A DNA stretch of 64,000 bases. It comes from Pedobacter gandavensis (GTDB lineage: Bacteria > Bacteroidota > Bacteroidia > Sphingobacteriales > Sphingobacteriaceae). The position numbers and the translations under genes are program-made. Below are positions 9,584 through 18,680 of this stretch, piece after piece. Each line of letters starts with the position of its first letter. Positions within the stretch are counted from its first letter, which is position 1. Where the stretch lies: the NCBI RefSeq assembly GCF_014172405.1, contig NZ_WNXC01000001.1:1855340-1919339 (forward strand), in the 5' to 3' direction. The notes below the pieces were generated by a model. That model had not been told where the DNA came from. It made no database searches and saw only the letters and a list, made by a program, of their open reading frames with translations.

Positions 9584-10050
9584 TGACTGCGTTTTTCTAT
9601 TCTACTGTGGATTTTCAGCGTTTCCTTTAAAGCCGCAGAACCATACCAGATATATAGCTCCACATCTAGTAATCTAGATTGAATCGCAGGATCCGTGCCC
9701 ACTAATTGCTCCGCTTCAGCGATGGTAGGCACATCAAGAATGAAAATCCCACGATAGCTCTTATCATTCTTTCCCATTGGGCCAGCTACGACCAGCTTGC
9801 CTTTTTCTACCAATTTCCCAATATTTGCCATGTGCCCAAGGAAAACACTATCCTGTTTGGCCTTAGAAAAACCCTTTTCCGGCCCTGTTTTTAAAATAGC
9901 AAGCACATATGTCTTCATTCCGTAATCATCGGCATGAAGTTCTTTAGCCAGCTTCTCATCATAGTTTTTATTGATCTCCTGCCCTAAAACATCAGTATAA
10001 AAACCTATATTGCAGCATATTAACACCCAAAACAACAGTTTTATTCTCAT
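9580..10050 (-). CDS. Exported YCII-domain protein
   Basis: A 156-residue protein with an N-terminal signal peptide (about residues 1-23, 'LLFWVLICCNIGFYTDVLG'), so periplasmic. The mature part is a YCII-related ferredoxin-like fold ('YVLAILKTGP', 'HMANIGKLVEKGKLVVAGPMG', 'GIFILDVPTIAEAEQLVGTDPAIQSRLL'). The family is proposed to be enzymatic, but its reaction is unknown. It is convergent with the upstream gene, overlapping by 4 bp. Confidence 0.82.
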   Translation of the reverse strand: MRIKLLFWVLICCNIGFYTDVLGQEINKNYDEKLAKELHADDYGMKTYVLAILKTGPEKGFSKAKQDSVFLGHMANIGKLVEKGKLVVAGPMGKNDKSYRGIFILDVPTIAEAEQLVGTDPAIQSRLLDVELYIWYGSAALKETLKIHSRIEKRSH

Positions 10051-10225
10051 TTTTAACGAAAGTAGCAGCTTTATCCACTACTTTTCTATTTTACTAATTT
10101 ACATTTTTTTTCACACTGTATCGTGCTTAACAGCAGGCAAATGCACTTTACAGGCAAGAAAAAAGCAAAATAGATTTGTAGATATACATTTTTACTCCTA
10201 CATTTGTCGCACCAACAAGGGAAAC

Positions 10226-10299
10226 GCATCCATAGCTCAGCTGGATAGAGCAACGGTTTTCTAAACCGTAGGTCATAGGTTCGAATCCTATTGGGTGTA
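10226..10299 (+). tRNA. tRNA-Arg (anticodon TCT)
   Basis: A full cloverleaf: acceptor GCATCCA/TGGGTGT (G1.U72 wobble), D arm GCTC/GAGC, anticodon stem ACGGT/ACCGT with loop TTTCTAA, T arm ATAGG/CCTAT with loop TTCGAAT, discriminator A10299, CCA not encoded. The anticodon TCT reads AGA. Its 3' part from 10284 onward is inside the attL core, so the prophage replaced and restored the 3' end of this gene. Confidence 0.95.
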
Positions 10300-10309
10300 C
10301 AAGATTTAT
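10284..10309. repeat. attL core
   Basis: 26 bp identical to 63535-63560. It covers the T-arm 3' half and acceptor 3' strand of tRNA-Arg plus 10 bp downstream. Beyond it the similarity continues with mismatches through the terminator hairpin to about 10350. Confidence 0.95.
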
Positions 10310-10318
10310 CTTAAATTA

Positions 10319-10350
10319 AGGCGACATTGCTCCAGATGTCGTCTTTTTTT
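10319..10350 (+). terminator. tRNA-Arg terminator, prophage-borne copy
   Basis: Stem CGACAT (10322-10327) / ATGTCG (10336-10341) with loop TGCTCCAG and a T-run. The attR copy has CGACGT / ACGTCG, a compensatory pair change with the same loop, so the phage carries its own working terminator for the host tRNA. Confidence 0.88.
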
Positions 10351-10366
10351 GTGCCTAAACACTAAA

Positions 10367-10383
10367 TACTAATATTTTTAGCA
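10367..10383. promoter_or_regulatory. TACTAA-N5-TTAGCA motif at the integrase promoter
   Basis: The motif is directly followed by TATATTTG (10384-10391), a good match to the Bacteroidota -7 element TAnnTTTG, on the integrase strand. This arrangement fits a repressor operator inside the promoter spacer. Confidence 0.55.
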
Positions 10384-10414
10384 TATATTTGGCACGAACA
10401 AACCCCTACTTTTC

Positions 10415-10432
10415 TTACACCATGCTTACACT
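10415..10432. repeat. Likely integrase arm-type site, left
   Basis: An 18-bp sequence TTACACCATGCTTACACT found again exactly at 63460-63477, on the other side of attP in the circular genome. A third, shorter copy (TTACACCATG) at 10437-10446 runs into the integrase start codon. Tyrosine integrases bind arm sites like this, and the last copy suggests self-control. Confidence 0.6.
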
Positions 10433-10444
10433 ATTGTTTACACC

Positions 10445-11632
10445 ATGAATATAAGTTTGAAATTGCTGCTCTACACGCATAAGACCTACTCAGATGGAAA
10501 ACACCCAATCGTTTTACAATTTATCACGAAACGTTCAACTAAAAGGAAGGTTATACATAAATGCTTTATTGAGGAATGGGATGACGTCCTAAAAAGAATA
10601 AAGACTAAAGTCCCAAACTCCGCCTATATAAACAAATACATATCTGAAAAGTACGCAGAAGCTGAACAGAATCTATTTAGCGTAAAAACCGGCGACTCTA
10701 ACGAGGATACATTATTTGAAACTAAGGAGGAGCTCACATTAGCCGAAGCATTTGATTTGGAAATGGAACGCTTAAAGTCTGACATGAAGGTCGGGTCATA
10801 CAATAAAGTAAACGGATTTAAAACACAAATTTCTGATTTCACTAACATTGAAAATCTTTTTTTAAGCTCAATGGACCTTAATTGGTTCCAGAAATTCGCA
10901 AAGCATCTAAAAACTCTTGGCAATAATGGAACTACGGCTCAGAAAAAAATAAAGACTATTCGATCAATAGTTGCTCGTTATTATAAAGGATCCCTTAGCG
11001 AGGAGCTTAAAAACTTTAAGCTACCAACAAACAAAACTGTTAAGCAAAAACTTAATTCCGTAGAAATGAAATCCCTAGAAGACTTATCACTTCCAGAAGG
11101 AGATCTAATTGCAGCCACTAGAGACCTATTTTTACTTCAGGTTTATTTAAGGGGTGTTCGTGTTGGAGACATTTTACAGGCATCCGCAGATCAGTTTAAG
11201 AATGGGGTCTTCACCTACACTGATGATAAGACCAGTAAAACAGCATCCATGAAAATCATTGGTAAAGCCCAGCAAATCGTTGATAGGTACATAGGAAGGC
11301 ATGAAAGACTATTTCCATTCTTCAAATGGAGCCCTAACAAAAAGCTAAGCAAATTTGACAATAAGGCTGCTCGAATGAAGGAGAAAGAAATATGTACAGC
11401 AGTCGTAAATAAATATTTGAAGATAATTGCTAAAATGGCTGGAATCGACAAACCACTCTCTTCTCATATTGCCAGACATACATTTGCACGAATGGCAATT
11501 GATAAAATAAATAATCCTATGGTGACTATGGAATTATTGGGACATAGTAGCCTTGCAGTTCATCAAAATTATTTAAATGATATTAGAAAAGATGACGAAT
11601 TGGACCAGGCTGCTGATGATATTTTTGGTTAA
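10445..11632 (+). CDS. int: Tyrosine recombinase / phage integrase
   Basis: A 395-residue site-specific recombinase that inserts and excises the prophage at tRNA-Arg. It has an N-terminal arm-binding domain of the Bacteroidota type (about residues 1-50), a SAM-like core-binding domain (about 100-200) and the C-terminal catalytic domain. Catalytic residues by motif are Arg239 (RGVRVGDI), His341 and Arg344 (HIARHT), His367 (LLGHSS) and Tyr376 (HQNYL). It lies next to attL, reads inward, and its stop overlaps the stop of the convergent lysis gene by 4 bp. Confidence 0.95.
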   Translation: MNISLKLLLYTHKTYSDGKHPIVLQFITKRSTKRKVIHKCFIEEWDDVLKRIKTKVPNSAYINKYISEKYAEAEQNLFSVKTGDSNEDTLFETKEELTLAEAFDLEMERLKSDMKVGSYNKVNGFKTQISDFTNIENLFLSSMDLNWFQKFAKHLKTLGNNGTTAQKKIKTIRSIVARYYKGSLSEELKNFKLPTNKTVKQKLNSVEMKSLEDLSLPEGDLIAATRDLFLLQVYLRGVRVGDILQASADQFKNGVFTYTDDKTSKTASMKIIGKAQQIVDRYIGRHERLFPFFKWSPNKKLSKFDNKAARMKEKEICTAVVNKYLKIIAKMAGIDKPLSSHIARHTFARMAIDKINNPMVTMELLGHSSLAVHQNYLNDIRKDDELDQAADDIFG

Positions 11633-12198
11633 GCCTTAAAACGATTCTTCCACCAAGATTTAAACGAGATAACTATAATAATCAAGATGATCAATCCAGC
11701 TGCATACCACCACAAACTAACCGGCTCCTTTTGAATATCGTAGGAACCGGATGATTTATTTGCCTCCTCCTTCTTTGATTCCGACATTGCTGACTGCTGG
11801 GTAATATCATTTTGATTCACAGTTTCCTTATTAAATTTAACCGGCGCCAGCCGAGGCTTTATAGTAGCGATTGTTGAAAGGATGCCGGTGACCGGATTGA
11901 GTACCAGCCGAACATCCAACAGATCATTTTTAACCGCGGTCATGCCATTCACCAAGCTATCCAGGTTCAAGTAAGTATCTTGATGAAATGTTTGGCCGGG
12001 TACCGTGATCACTGTATCCAATTTCTCCTTAATAGTCGTGACAGACTTATCAACGATCAACCCAATTGAATCTTTCCGGATTTCGGATTTAGTTTCCAGC
12101 TTTGTATACTCCTTTGACTTGAAAACGTTCCTAAAAGCACCACACCCTGAAAGCAGGATGATTATTGAGATCAGGAAAGCATTGATGTAATTTCTCAT
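11629..12198 (-). CDS. u-spanin-like lipoprotein with C-terminal membrane anchor
   Basis: 189 residues. It starts with a lipoprotein signal ending in the lipobox LSGC (Cys about 19), then a charged periplasmic region rich in Lys, Thr and Val (about 25-150), and ends with a single membrane helix ('WWYAAGLIILIIIVISF', about 163-182) and a basic tail. An outer-membrane lipid anchor plus an inner-membrane anchor in one chain is the layout of unimolecular spanins (phage T1 gp11 type), which fuse the two membranes in the last step of lysis. It is the last gene of the lysis operon, and its ATG overlaps the stop of the 60-residue gene before it. Function is inferred from topology and position. Confidence 0.7.
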   Translation of the reverse strand: MRNYINAFLISIIILLSGCGAFRNVFKSKEYTKLETKSEIRKDSIGLIVDKSVTTIKEKLDTVITVPGQTFHQDTYLNLDSLVNGMTAVKNDLLDVRLVLNPVTGILSTIATIKPRLAPVKFNKETVNQNDITQQSAMSESKKEEANKSSGSYDIQKEPVSLWWYAAGLIILIIIVISFKSWWKNRFKA

Positions 12199-12377
12199 AG
12201 CTGTTTGATTAAACGATCCAACTCTTGGGCTCTGGCATTTACGGAATCTACTTTGACACTAATTGGAGTGTTCAAGGTAGACGCCTTTTCTTCTGGTATT
12301 GACTGTGGTTTTACTCCATTGGATGTTGCCCCTGTCATGAATAGCACGAAAAAGGGCATTATGAATAACTTTCTCAT
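12195..12377 (-). CDS. Small exported lysis-operon protein (60 aa)
   Basis: Not recognised. An N-terminal hydrophobic signal (residues 1 to about 18, 'LFIMPFFVLFMTGA') is followed by a short helical tail. It sits between the holin-like gene and the u-spanin-like gene with 4-bp overlaps on both sides, so translation is coupled. It may be a lysis accessory or a spanin partner. Confidence 0.6.
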   Translation of the reverse strand: MRKLFIMPFFVLFMTGATSNGVKPQSIPEEKASTLNTPISVKVDSVNARAQELDRLIKQL

Positions 12378-12754
12378 TTCCTCTTATTTTTGTTGAAATA
12401 CTGCTTAACTGATTCTACTGTACCATTAAGATTGATTAGGGATGTATCCAATTTTTTAGAATTGCTATCCTGTTGTGCTTGGTATGGGGCCAGCTGCTTG
12501 GGTAGCTCGCGTTGAACACTTCTACGAACTTCCAAAATCATTTCTTCTTTGGATTTAGCATACTCAGCAAGGCGCAAAGCATCTACCTCATTCTTTAGGG
12601 TGTACTGGTAAAAGTTAAGCCCCAAAGAAAGAATGAGCACCGTTGCAGTCATGTTCTTTTGCATGGCTGTAAACAACCTATCAAACATTCTTTCAATCCA
12701 CGCAGCCTTCCTGTCGACCATATCTTGTTTTTCTGGGATGATATTTCCTTCCAT
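12374..12754 (-). CDS. Holin-like single-pass membrane protein
   Basis: 126 residues with one membrane segment (about 36-52, 'TATVLILSLGLNFYQYTL') after a basic N-terminus, then a long charged helical region. It lies directly after the lysozyme gene and before the spanin-like genes, which is where a holin or antiholin is expected. A single helix fits a class III holin, but there is no family match that I can name, so the role rests on context. Confidence 0.55.
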   Translation of the reverse strand: MEGNIIPEKQDMVDRKAAWIERMFDRLFTAMQKNMTATVLILSLGLNFYQYTLKNEVDALRLAEYAKSKEEMILEVRRSVQRELPKQLAPYQAQQDSNSKKLDTSLINLNGTVESVKQYFNKNKRK

Positions 12755-12765
12755 TAAGTGCGCTG

Positions 12766-13416
12766 CTATATCTTATTTAATTCGGCTAATGTTTGAGGGC
12801 CGGCAATACCATCTGGAACCAGATTATGTTTTGTTTGAAAATCAATTACTGTCGCGCGGGTATTTTTACCAAAAATCCCATCATCAGGTAAACCTAGTTT
12901 TGATTGAATGAATTTAACCTGATTGATGTATAATTGCTCGTCAGTAGCCTGGTGAGTATTAGCTGGAGTGAAATACAACTCAGCTTCTCTTTTCCTTCTT
13001 GCCAAAAGAATTGGCTTCCCCCCTGCATTTTTCCAAGCTTCAAAGGCTAATTTAATTGACGGATCTTCTTTATTTTCATTAACCTTCTTTAGCAAGGTTG
13101 ATGAACGAAAACCGGAAGCTCCAACATTGAAAGTAAAACTAGTTAATGAGTCAAATTGGTTGTGATTTATGTCATCTCTGGTGTTTGAATAAACTGCCAG
13201 TTCATAATTCCGAAGCAAATTCCGGAATAGTTTAATGGCTCTTTCGGTGGAAATTGGAGGATCGGTGATTTTAACCTTGGTCCCATTTTCATAATATGTA
13301 CACCCAATTCCAATAGTTGGCACACCCACTTGGTCTAAATAGGGCCTTTTGACTAGCCCTTCTTCTTGAATTAGGAATTGGATTCCCTTATTTGATGTTT
13401 CTGTAATCTCTTTCAT
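12766..13416 (-). CDS. Endolysin: GH24 lysozyme with peptidoglycan-binding domain
   Basis: 216 residues. The N-terminal T4-type lysozyme domain (about 8-150) has the catalytic set Glu19-Asp28-Thr34, with exactly the 9 and 6 residue spacing of T4 lysozyme (E11-D20-T26). The C-terminal PG_binding_1 domain (about 158-214) has 'VKFIQSKLGLPDDGIFGKNT' and 'VIDFQTKHNLVPDGIAGPQTL'. No signal peptide is present, so it depends on a holin. It is the first gene of the lysis operon, behind a late promoter with a GAGGGAG ribosome binding site. Confidence 0.92.
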   Translation of the reverse strand: MKEITETSNKGIQFLIQEEGLVKRPYLDQVGVPTIGIGCTYYENGTKVKITDPPISTERAIKLFRNLLRNYELAVYSNTRDDINHNQFDSLTSFTFNVGASGFRSSTLLKKVNENKEDPSIKLAFEAWKNAGGKPILLARRKREAELYFTPANTHQATDEQLYINQVKFIQSKLGLPDDGIFGKNTRATVIDFQTKHNLVPDGIAGPQTLAELNKI

Positions 13417-13441
13417 ATCTCCCTCACAATTGACTTTGACA

Positions 13442-13504
13442 CAAACTTACTCGTGTATACTTAATGAAAATAAGGGGAGTTTTGACAATAGAATTCATTG
13501 TCAA
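13442..13504 (-). promoter_or_regulatory. Late promoter of the lysis operon with palindromic activator site
   Basis: The palindrome TTGACAAT (13482-13489), 7 bp, ATTGTCAA (13497-13504) lies 32 bp upstream of the -7 element TAAGTTTG (complement of 13442-13449) on the minus strand. No TTTG is present at -33. The same palindrome and distance occur at 26450 and 39982. The transcript would begin near 13435, 20 nt before the endolysin ATG. Confidence 0.7.
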
Positions 13505-13520
13505 GCATTTATGTTTCAAA

Positions 13521-13547
13521 CAAAAAAACCGGCTTTCGACCGGGTTT
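13521..13547 (-). terminator. Terminator of the tail operon
   Basis: On the minus strand a stem of CCGG pairs, extended with one bulged base, closes loop TCGAAAG and is followed by seven T. It lies just after the stop of the 1348-residue tail gene and before the lysis promoter. Confidence 0.75.
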
Positions 13548-13563
13548 GTCTATTGCTTTATTC

Positions 13564-16500
13564 CTATGCCCCGTTCCCGCTTCCTACTAAAATCCCATTA
13601 GAGAATATAAGGTGGTAAGCATCTTGACCATAGAAATATGCAAATCGTCCTGAGATTCCATTCATATCTGTTGAGCCGCTCCTAACTGTTATTGTTCCCG
13701 TAGTTCTAATTCCATTTCTATCCATAGAAGATCGCTGTGAGCCATTTGGAGTCCCAGCGTTTATACTACCTGTTGTTGTAATAGCTTTCCTGCCTATATA
13801 ACTAAACCCGGCTGCATGAGTTGGTGAAATTCCAATTGAAAGTCCTGGTCCCATACTTGAATAATAGTATCTAGCTTCAGAACCCGCATAGGCCATATAC
13901 AAATAATCCTTTGGATAGGAAACCTCTCCGGTGATCGGATTTGTAAGTGCTAATGGAGGATATAAAGTATAATAAGCAGCCTCCTGTGCGCTATCATCAT
14001 CCAGTACAGACACGACATTATTGTTCTCATCTAAAAGTCTTATATTATTTTCAACGCCATCGATTATAATTCTTTTTCGGTTTGCGGAATCAGTTCTTAT
14101 GCTTTTTGAAACGATGTCCAAAGCTTCGATATAAGCTGCGTTAATGATGTTTGCCCTAATGTAAGCAGCATCCAATAGCAAAACGTTTAGTTTTCCACCC
14201 TGAAACACTGATTGTCCATTAATAGCCCACTGATCAATATCTTGATATGCCGTAGCCTTCAGTGAGTTGGTTAAAGTAGCATATTGAGCATTGGCTGCAT
14301 TTACAGCGGCTACTCTCGCAGCTTCAGCTTTATTTGAAGCATCTGCAGCAGCATTGATCTGCGCCTGTGAAGCTTTATCATTGGCCACAGTTGCGGCATA
14401 AGCATTGGAGGCGTTTATAGCATTTACCCTTGCTTGTTCAGCTTTTGCCTGAGCGTCACTTGAAGCAGCGGCTATAGCTTCAAGTTTAGCTGTATTGGCT
14501 TTAGCCTGTGCAATGGCCTCTGCAGTTGCGTTTGCGCTGGCAATGGCAGCTGTCTGTGCTGCGTCGGCTTTTGATTGGGCGTCTGTGGCAACAGCTTCAG
14601 GAGCAATAGAGAAGTCACTTGCTTTATTACCTTTTTCAATCATCAGATTTTCAATTCGATAACCCTGGCCGGATAATCCCTGAAAATCAATAAAATTATA
14701 TACCGCGTCTGTCCAGTTTTGAACATTGAAAGTGAACGTAAATCTCTTACTTGATGTAGTGAAATCAAGCGCGCCGCTAGAGTAAGCGTCATTACATACA
14801 ATTTGAGTTGTTGCATTCCAATTTACAGTATCAACCCATCCGTCAAAACTAACCGTATGCCACCCGTTAGATGTTATACATCTGCTTAATCTCATTAAAG
14901 CAGTATTAGCGCTTGTCCCAGCAATGAGCATTCCGGTATTTGATTTCCAATGCAACGCGGCTCCTTGGTATCCATTAAAATTAAGGCCTGCCCAATAGTA
15001 ATTCCTCCCACCAACTTGAAGATTATTGACAGCCGTATCATCAGTATATTTACTGGATTTGCCCCAATCAGACGCATTAAAAGCACCAGCCAACCTTTCA
15101 GTTACACACCTCATCAACTCACCGCCGGCTCCTTGAGCCCATAGGTCACCCCTTAAATATGGTGTATATGGTTGATCAACAAACACAGTCCTTTTGCCAT
15201 CAGCTGTATCTTTAGCCTTCCCGGCCAACAATAAAGCTTGCTGTGTTGCTGTATCAGTGATCACCTTCCATGTCCATTCTCCATTTTCAAATACCCAACG
15301 CCATGAAGCTCCTGTACTTGTATTACTGAAAGTGTCATTTCCATGCTTCAACTTTAATTCAGGAGTATTCCATTCAGAGGCAGGAAGGTTTGATGGTGTG
15401 GGATCATACTGATAAAAGTAGCTTTCAATAGCACCATCTATCTGAGCTTGTAAATCAGCAATTTCAGTAGGTAAAACGGCGGTAATATAATCCTCAACAC
15501 CAGCAATAGCCTTAGCGGCATCGTTGGCAGTTTGTTCAACCAAAGCAATATCTTTCAGGCCTCCATTATTCGTACGGAAGGAGATTTTCCCAAAAATTGT
15601 ACTGTTATCCAAGTCAAACCCAGTCTGGCCATCGCGGGAAACAATTTTACCAATCTTCAATCGGTTACCATTGATATCAGCAATACCATTGGTAAAATCT
15701 GAATTTCTCCATCCATTTAAAACAGGATACACTACCCCTGCAAGGAAGTGGTAATAATCAGGAACATCCTCCGGCTTGATCTGTTCGGTAGTCACCACCC
15801 ATGACCCAAACTGTGCAAGCCTACTACATTTTGCATATACATAATAAAGTGATGCAGGTTCCATTTCAATCTGCACCAAATCCGACATTACCCAAATATT
15901 TTTATCACCAGGATTTGAAATTTCAAAATGGATCAGTTCTCCGGTGGAAATAAATACAGAATTGGCATTACCGTTAAAGTTGTCAGTGATGAAAACCTGG
16001 TTCAATTTGAAATTCTGAGATTTTGCCCCAAAGATTCCAAGGATAGCAGTAAGCACCCCTACATTATACCGTTCGGCCTGAAGCATCCCATCAGTATCGA
16101 AAATACTTTGCTCAAAGGCACGAAGGTTCTGAACCCCTCGCTTAGCTAGTTCAGCACTTTTCCGATCAATAACCTGGATTTCTTTTTTAGCGCGGACAAC
16201 ATCAGCGAAAAGCTTTACCACTTTATCGTAACGGATCTCATTTCCAATAATCGCGGATACTTTGAAGCGATTTACAATTGGGTAACCAATCTCAGTAACA
16301 CGTAGCATTTCATTTGCATTAATATCAGTATCTACAACCGTACTACGATCACCAACGCTTAACCGAATATTATTCGACCGTAAGACCTTTTCATCAGGAG
16401 TCAAGCCATACAATAACCTTTGCAATTTATTGTCATTCAGGAATTCAAGTGTTTTTTCCTTCAATTCCAATTCAGAAGCAACCTTATATGCGGCTGGCAT

Positions 16501-17610
16501 CATCATATCAATGAGGGTGAATTTATCCCCAGGCTCCGGAAAGTTAAGTGCATTTGGAAGAGGATATCCATTGGTATCCTTATTTATGATCAGTGTTATT
16601 GTCTTCGTCGCATGATCATACTTTTCAATTTCAAAATCAACACCAGTAAGCGCTCCTGTTAAGAATGACGCTTTAGGCTTCATCTCCTTTGGCATTAAGG
16701 CAAGCTGAGCATTGATATCAAAATCAATCGCAGTATCCGTAATAGTGGCCCCTATCACTTCACCTGCAGCATCTTTAATTAAGGTTGTCCCTGTCACCGA
16801 TCCTTTAAACCGTGGATAAATCTCTGGATCCTCGAATTTACCTTCCTTTACCCTTTCGGTGCCGGCGGTTACTCCAGGAGTTTCAACATAACGCTCCTCA
16901 AAAACTAAATAACCTTTGGTTGTACCATCTCTGTATGATGCATCAATATTTCTAGTACCGCCCAGACCATAAGCCCGGTTAATTACATTCTTACCGGTAT
17001 CTGGAGCTCGTTCTATCTGGTGAAGCCCTTTGCCTATTCCAACTTCAAAAGTTAAGCCGGTATCACGCCCAATGGTTTTAACCATCCGAATCGTACGGCC
17101 GGAAACTTTGTACTCCAAACCAAACCTTGCAGCAATTTCATCCAAGGCAGTACGGGCATAAGTCCAGTTGTAATCAATATGCTTTTCTTCGGTATCATCA
17201 ACCTCACCAACCAACCATCCAGAGCTATTTCTATTGGCATTATCAACCATAAGTTGAAGATGACCTCTGGCATTACTATAGTAAGGAAAAACAGGATCGC
17301 CTTCATGAAAGATATAATCATTTAAAAGCAGGTAAAACTCCGTCTCAAAAACTACATCATAGTTTTTGGATAATGAAGAACTGTCTTTGCTAAACTTTGG
17401 AAGCGTATTAATTATGTAGATTTCAGGAATACCGGGCTCATCTTCATACACAATGTAATCACCTTCCTGTAAATCAATTGCTGTTTGGACCACAATTGGA
17501 CAAGTGATAAGCTTAGTCCCATTCAGCTTTTCATTATACATAGTGCCCTCATCAATATCAACAGATGCAATGATCACTCCCTCTCTAAAAATATCTACCT
17601 TATTAATCAT
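13564..17610 (-). CDS. Tail tip / central tail hub and fibre protein
   Basis: 1348 residues, the largest tail-tip protein. The N-terminal part (about 1-400) resembles the baseplate-hub type of tail proteins in Bacteroidota prophages ('TALDEIAARFGLEYKVSGRTIRMV'). A carbohydrate-binding-like jelly-roll region lies at about 868-1000, ending with the common phage phrase 'IEKGNKASDFSIAPE'. A long Ala-rich coiled coil follows (about 1003-1120, repeated 'AAANA/KAEAAR' units). The C-terminus is a Gly/Ser-rich fibre tip. It likely closes the tail and helps bind the host surface. It is last in the tape-measure operon and is followed by a terminator. Confidence 0.8.
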   Translation of the reverse strand: MINKVDIFREGVIIASVDIDEGTMYNEKLNGTKLITCPIVVQTAIDLQEGDYIVYEDEPGIPEIYIINTLPKFSKDSSSLSKNYDVVFETEFYLLLNDYIFHEGDPVFPYYSNARGHLQLMVDNANRNSSGWLVGEVDDTEEKHIDYNWTYARTALDEIAARFGLEYKVSGRTIRMVKTIGRDTGLTFEVGIGKGLHQIERAPDTGKNVINRAYGLGGTRNIDASYRDGTTKGYLVFEERYVETPGVTAGTERVKEGKFEDPEIYPRFKGSVTGTTLIKDAAGEVIGATITDTAIDFDINAQLALMPKEMKPKASFLTGALTGVDFEIEKYDHATKTITLIINKDTNGYPLPNALNFPEPGDKFTLIDMMMPAAYKVASELELKEKTLEFLNDNKLQRLLYGLTPDEKVLRSNNIRLSVGDRSTVVDTDINANEMLRVTEIGYPIVNRFKVSAIIGNEIRYDKVVKLFADVVRAKKEIQVIDRKSAELAKRGVQNLRAFEQSIFDTDGMLQAERYNVGVLTAILGIFGAKSQNFKLNQVFITDNFNGNANSVFISTGELIHFEISNPGDKNIWVMSDLVQIEMEPASLYYVYAKCSRLAQFGSWVVTTEQIKPEDVPDYYHFLAGVVYPVLNGWRNSDFTNGIADINGNRLKIGKIVSRDGQTGFDLDNSTIFGKISFRTNNGGLKDIALVEQTANDAAKAIAGVEDYITAVLPTEIADLQAQIDGAIESYFYQYDPTPSNLPASEWNTPELKLKHGNDTFSNTSTGASWRWVFENGEWTWKVITDTATQQALLLAGKAKDTADGKRTVFVDQPYTPYLRGDLWAQGAGGELMRCVTERLAGAFNASDWGKSSKYTDDTAVNNLQVGGRNYYWAGLNFNGYQGAALHWKSNTGMLIAGTSANTALMRLSRCITSNGWHTVSFDGWVDTVNWNATTQIVCNDAYSSGALDFTTSSKRFTFTFNVQNWTDAVYNFIDFQGLSGQGYRIENLMIEKGNKASDFSIAPEAVATDAQSKADAAQTAAIASANATAEAIAQAKANTAKLEAIAAASSDAQAKAEQARVNAINASNAYAATVANDKASQAQINAAADASNKAEAARVAAVNAANAQYATLTNSLKATAYQDIDQWAINGQSVFQGGKLNVLLLDAAYIRANIINAAYIEALDIVSKSIRTDSANRKRIIIDGVENNIRLLDENNNVVSVLDDDSAQEAAYYTLYPPLALTNPITGEVSYPKDYLYMAYAGSEARYYYSSMGPGLSIGISPTHAAGFSYIGRKAITTTGSINAGTPNGSQRSSMDRNGIRTTGTITVRSGSTDMNGISGRFAYFYGQDAYHLIFSNGILVGSGNGA

Positions 17611-17615
17611 TCTGC

Positions 17616-18680
17616 TTAGTTAATTGTTTCTTTATATACGTTCACCAGGCCTGTACCTGGATTGAATGTGCAACTATCTCCATTGGTGGTTACGCTTTTA
17701 ATTTGCTGGTCAGAAGAAATCAAAAATGACAGGTCTTTCCATCTGTTTTTAGCATCCAAACCGTTAATGTCCGTCGTGATAGTTAACGTGTCGCCTTGGA
17801 CGTCCCAAGTTGTAGGTTGTCTCTTCATTTCTTCATATTCAAATAGCTCTCTAGTGGTGCAACAGAGCGTATTATCATTCGATTGAGTCATTAAATATTG
17901 ACAGAATCTACCAAAATACTCCACATCAACAGTGTGAGATCCAATACGGAAGAACTTGTTATTTGAGGCAACTAAATCATTAACTTTAGTTTTAAGGAAA
18001 GCTTCATCTTCCTGCCATTTATCTGAGAAATCTCGTCTAACTGCCCCAAATGATTTATTAACCTTACTATAATCACCAGGAGGCGCAAACTCCCATTCTG
18101 GAGTAAAAGTATCGAAAGTGCCTTGGCTGGTTACATACAGATACCCTTGATCGAAAGCCGCCTGAGCATGCCCTGCATAGTTTTGAGGGACGGTCTTCGA
18201 TCTTGTCCAATAGTTGAACTTTCGCTTTACGAAGTCCTGCATTCTAATGGTGCTTTCCGCTGCAGTTACATTTGCCCCAAAACCAACGGGGTCATGAAAA
18301 TAACCATGGTCAGATAAGTCGCATCTTCCCACTTTAGTCATAGCCATAACCATAGCTACCGTAAGCCCCTCACTGAACGTGTATTCTTGTCCTGATGTCT
18401 CATTAGCTCCATTTATCGCCATGGTCATAGCGTAAGGATGATCAATACCACAGCCGTCTGTGTATTTATATTGTCGGATAACGTTGTAAGCATCCACAAC
18501 CCACGCAGCAACATCATCAAAATCGAAACCCATCCAATTGCGTTTATTGTACTTAAGGTTTGGCTTAACCATGTTTACGGTTCCGGTGGGTGCGGCAAAT
18601 TTTATAGTCGTTATAATCTCCCCATTCGGATCAGGTATCTGCATTTGAGATATCTGATAATTTCTTCCTGTCCTTATCAT
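17616..18680 (-). CDS. Tail-associated protein, possibly polysaccharide deacetylase-like
   Basis: 354 residues, placed between the hub gene and the fibre gene and overlapping the latter by 4 bp, so it is a tail part or tail-borne enzyme. The stretches 'CDLSDHGYFHDPVG' (about 120-135) and 'FRIGSHTVDVEYFGRF' (about 245-260), with spaced Asp and His residues, recall metal-binding motifs of NodB-type deacetylases. Agreement is loose and the catalytic assignment is uncertain. The C-terminal third looks like a beta-sandwich. It could equally be a structural receptor-binding protein. Confidence 0.5.
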   Translation of the reverse strand: MIRTGRNYQISQMQIPDPNGEIITTIKFAAPTGTVNMVKPNLKYNKRNWMGFDFDDVAAWVVDAYNVIRQYKYTDGCGIDHPYAMTMAINGANETSGQEYTFSEGLTVAMVMAMTKVGRCDLSDHGYFHDPVGFGANVTAAESTIRMQDFVKRKFNYWTRSKTVPQNYAGHAQAAFDQGYLYVTSQGTFDTFTPEWEFAPPGDYSKVNKSFGAVRRDFSDKWQEDEAFLKTKVNDLVASNNKFFRIGSHTVDVEYFGRFCQYLMTQSNDNTLCCTTRELFEYEEMKRQPTTWDVQGDTLTITTDINGLDAKNRWKDLSFLISSDQQIKSVTTNGDSCTFNPGTGLVNVYKETIN

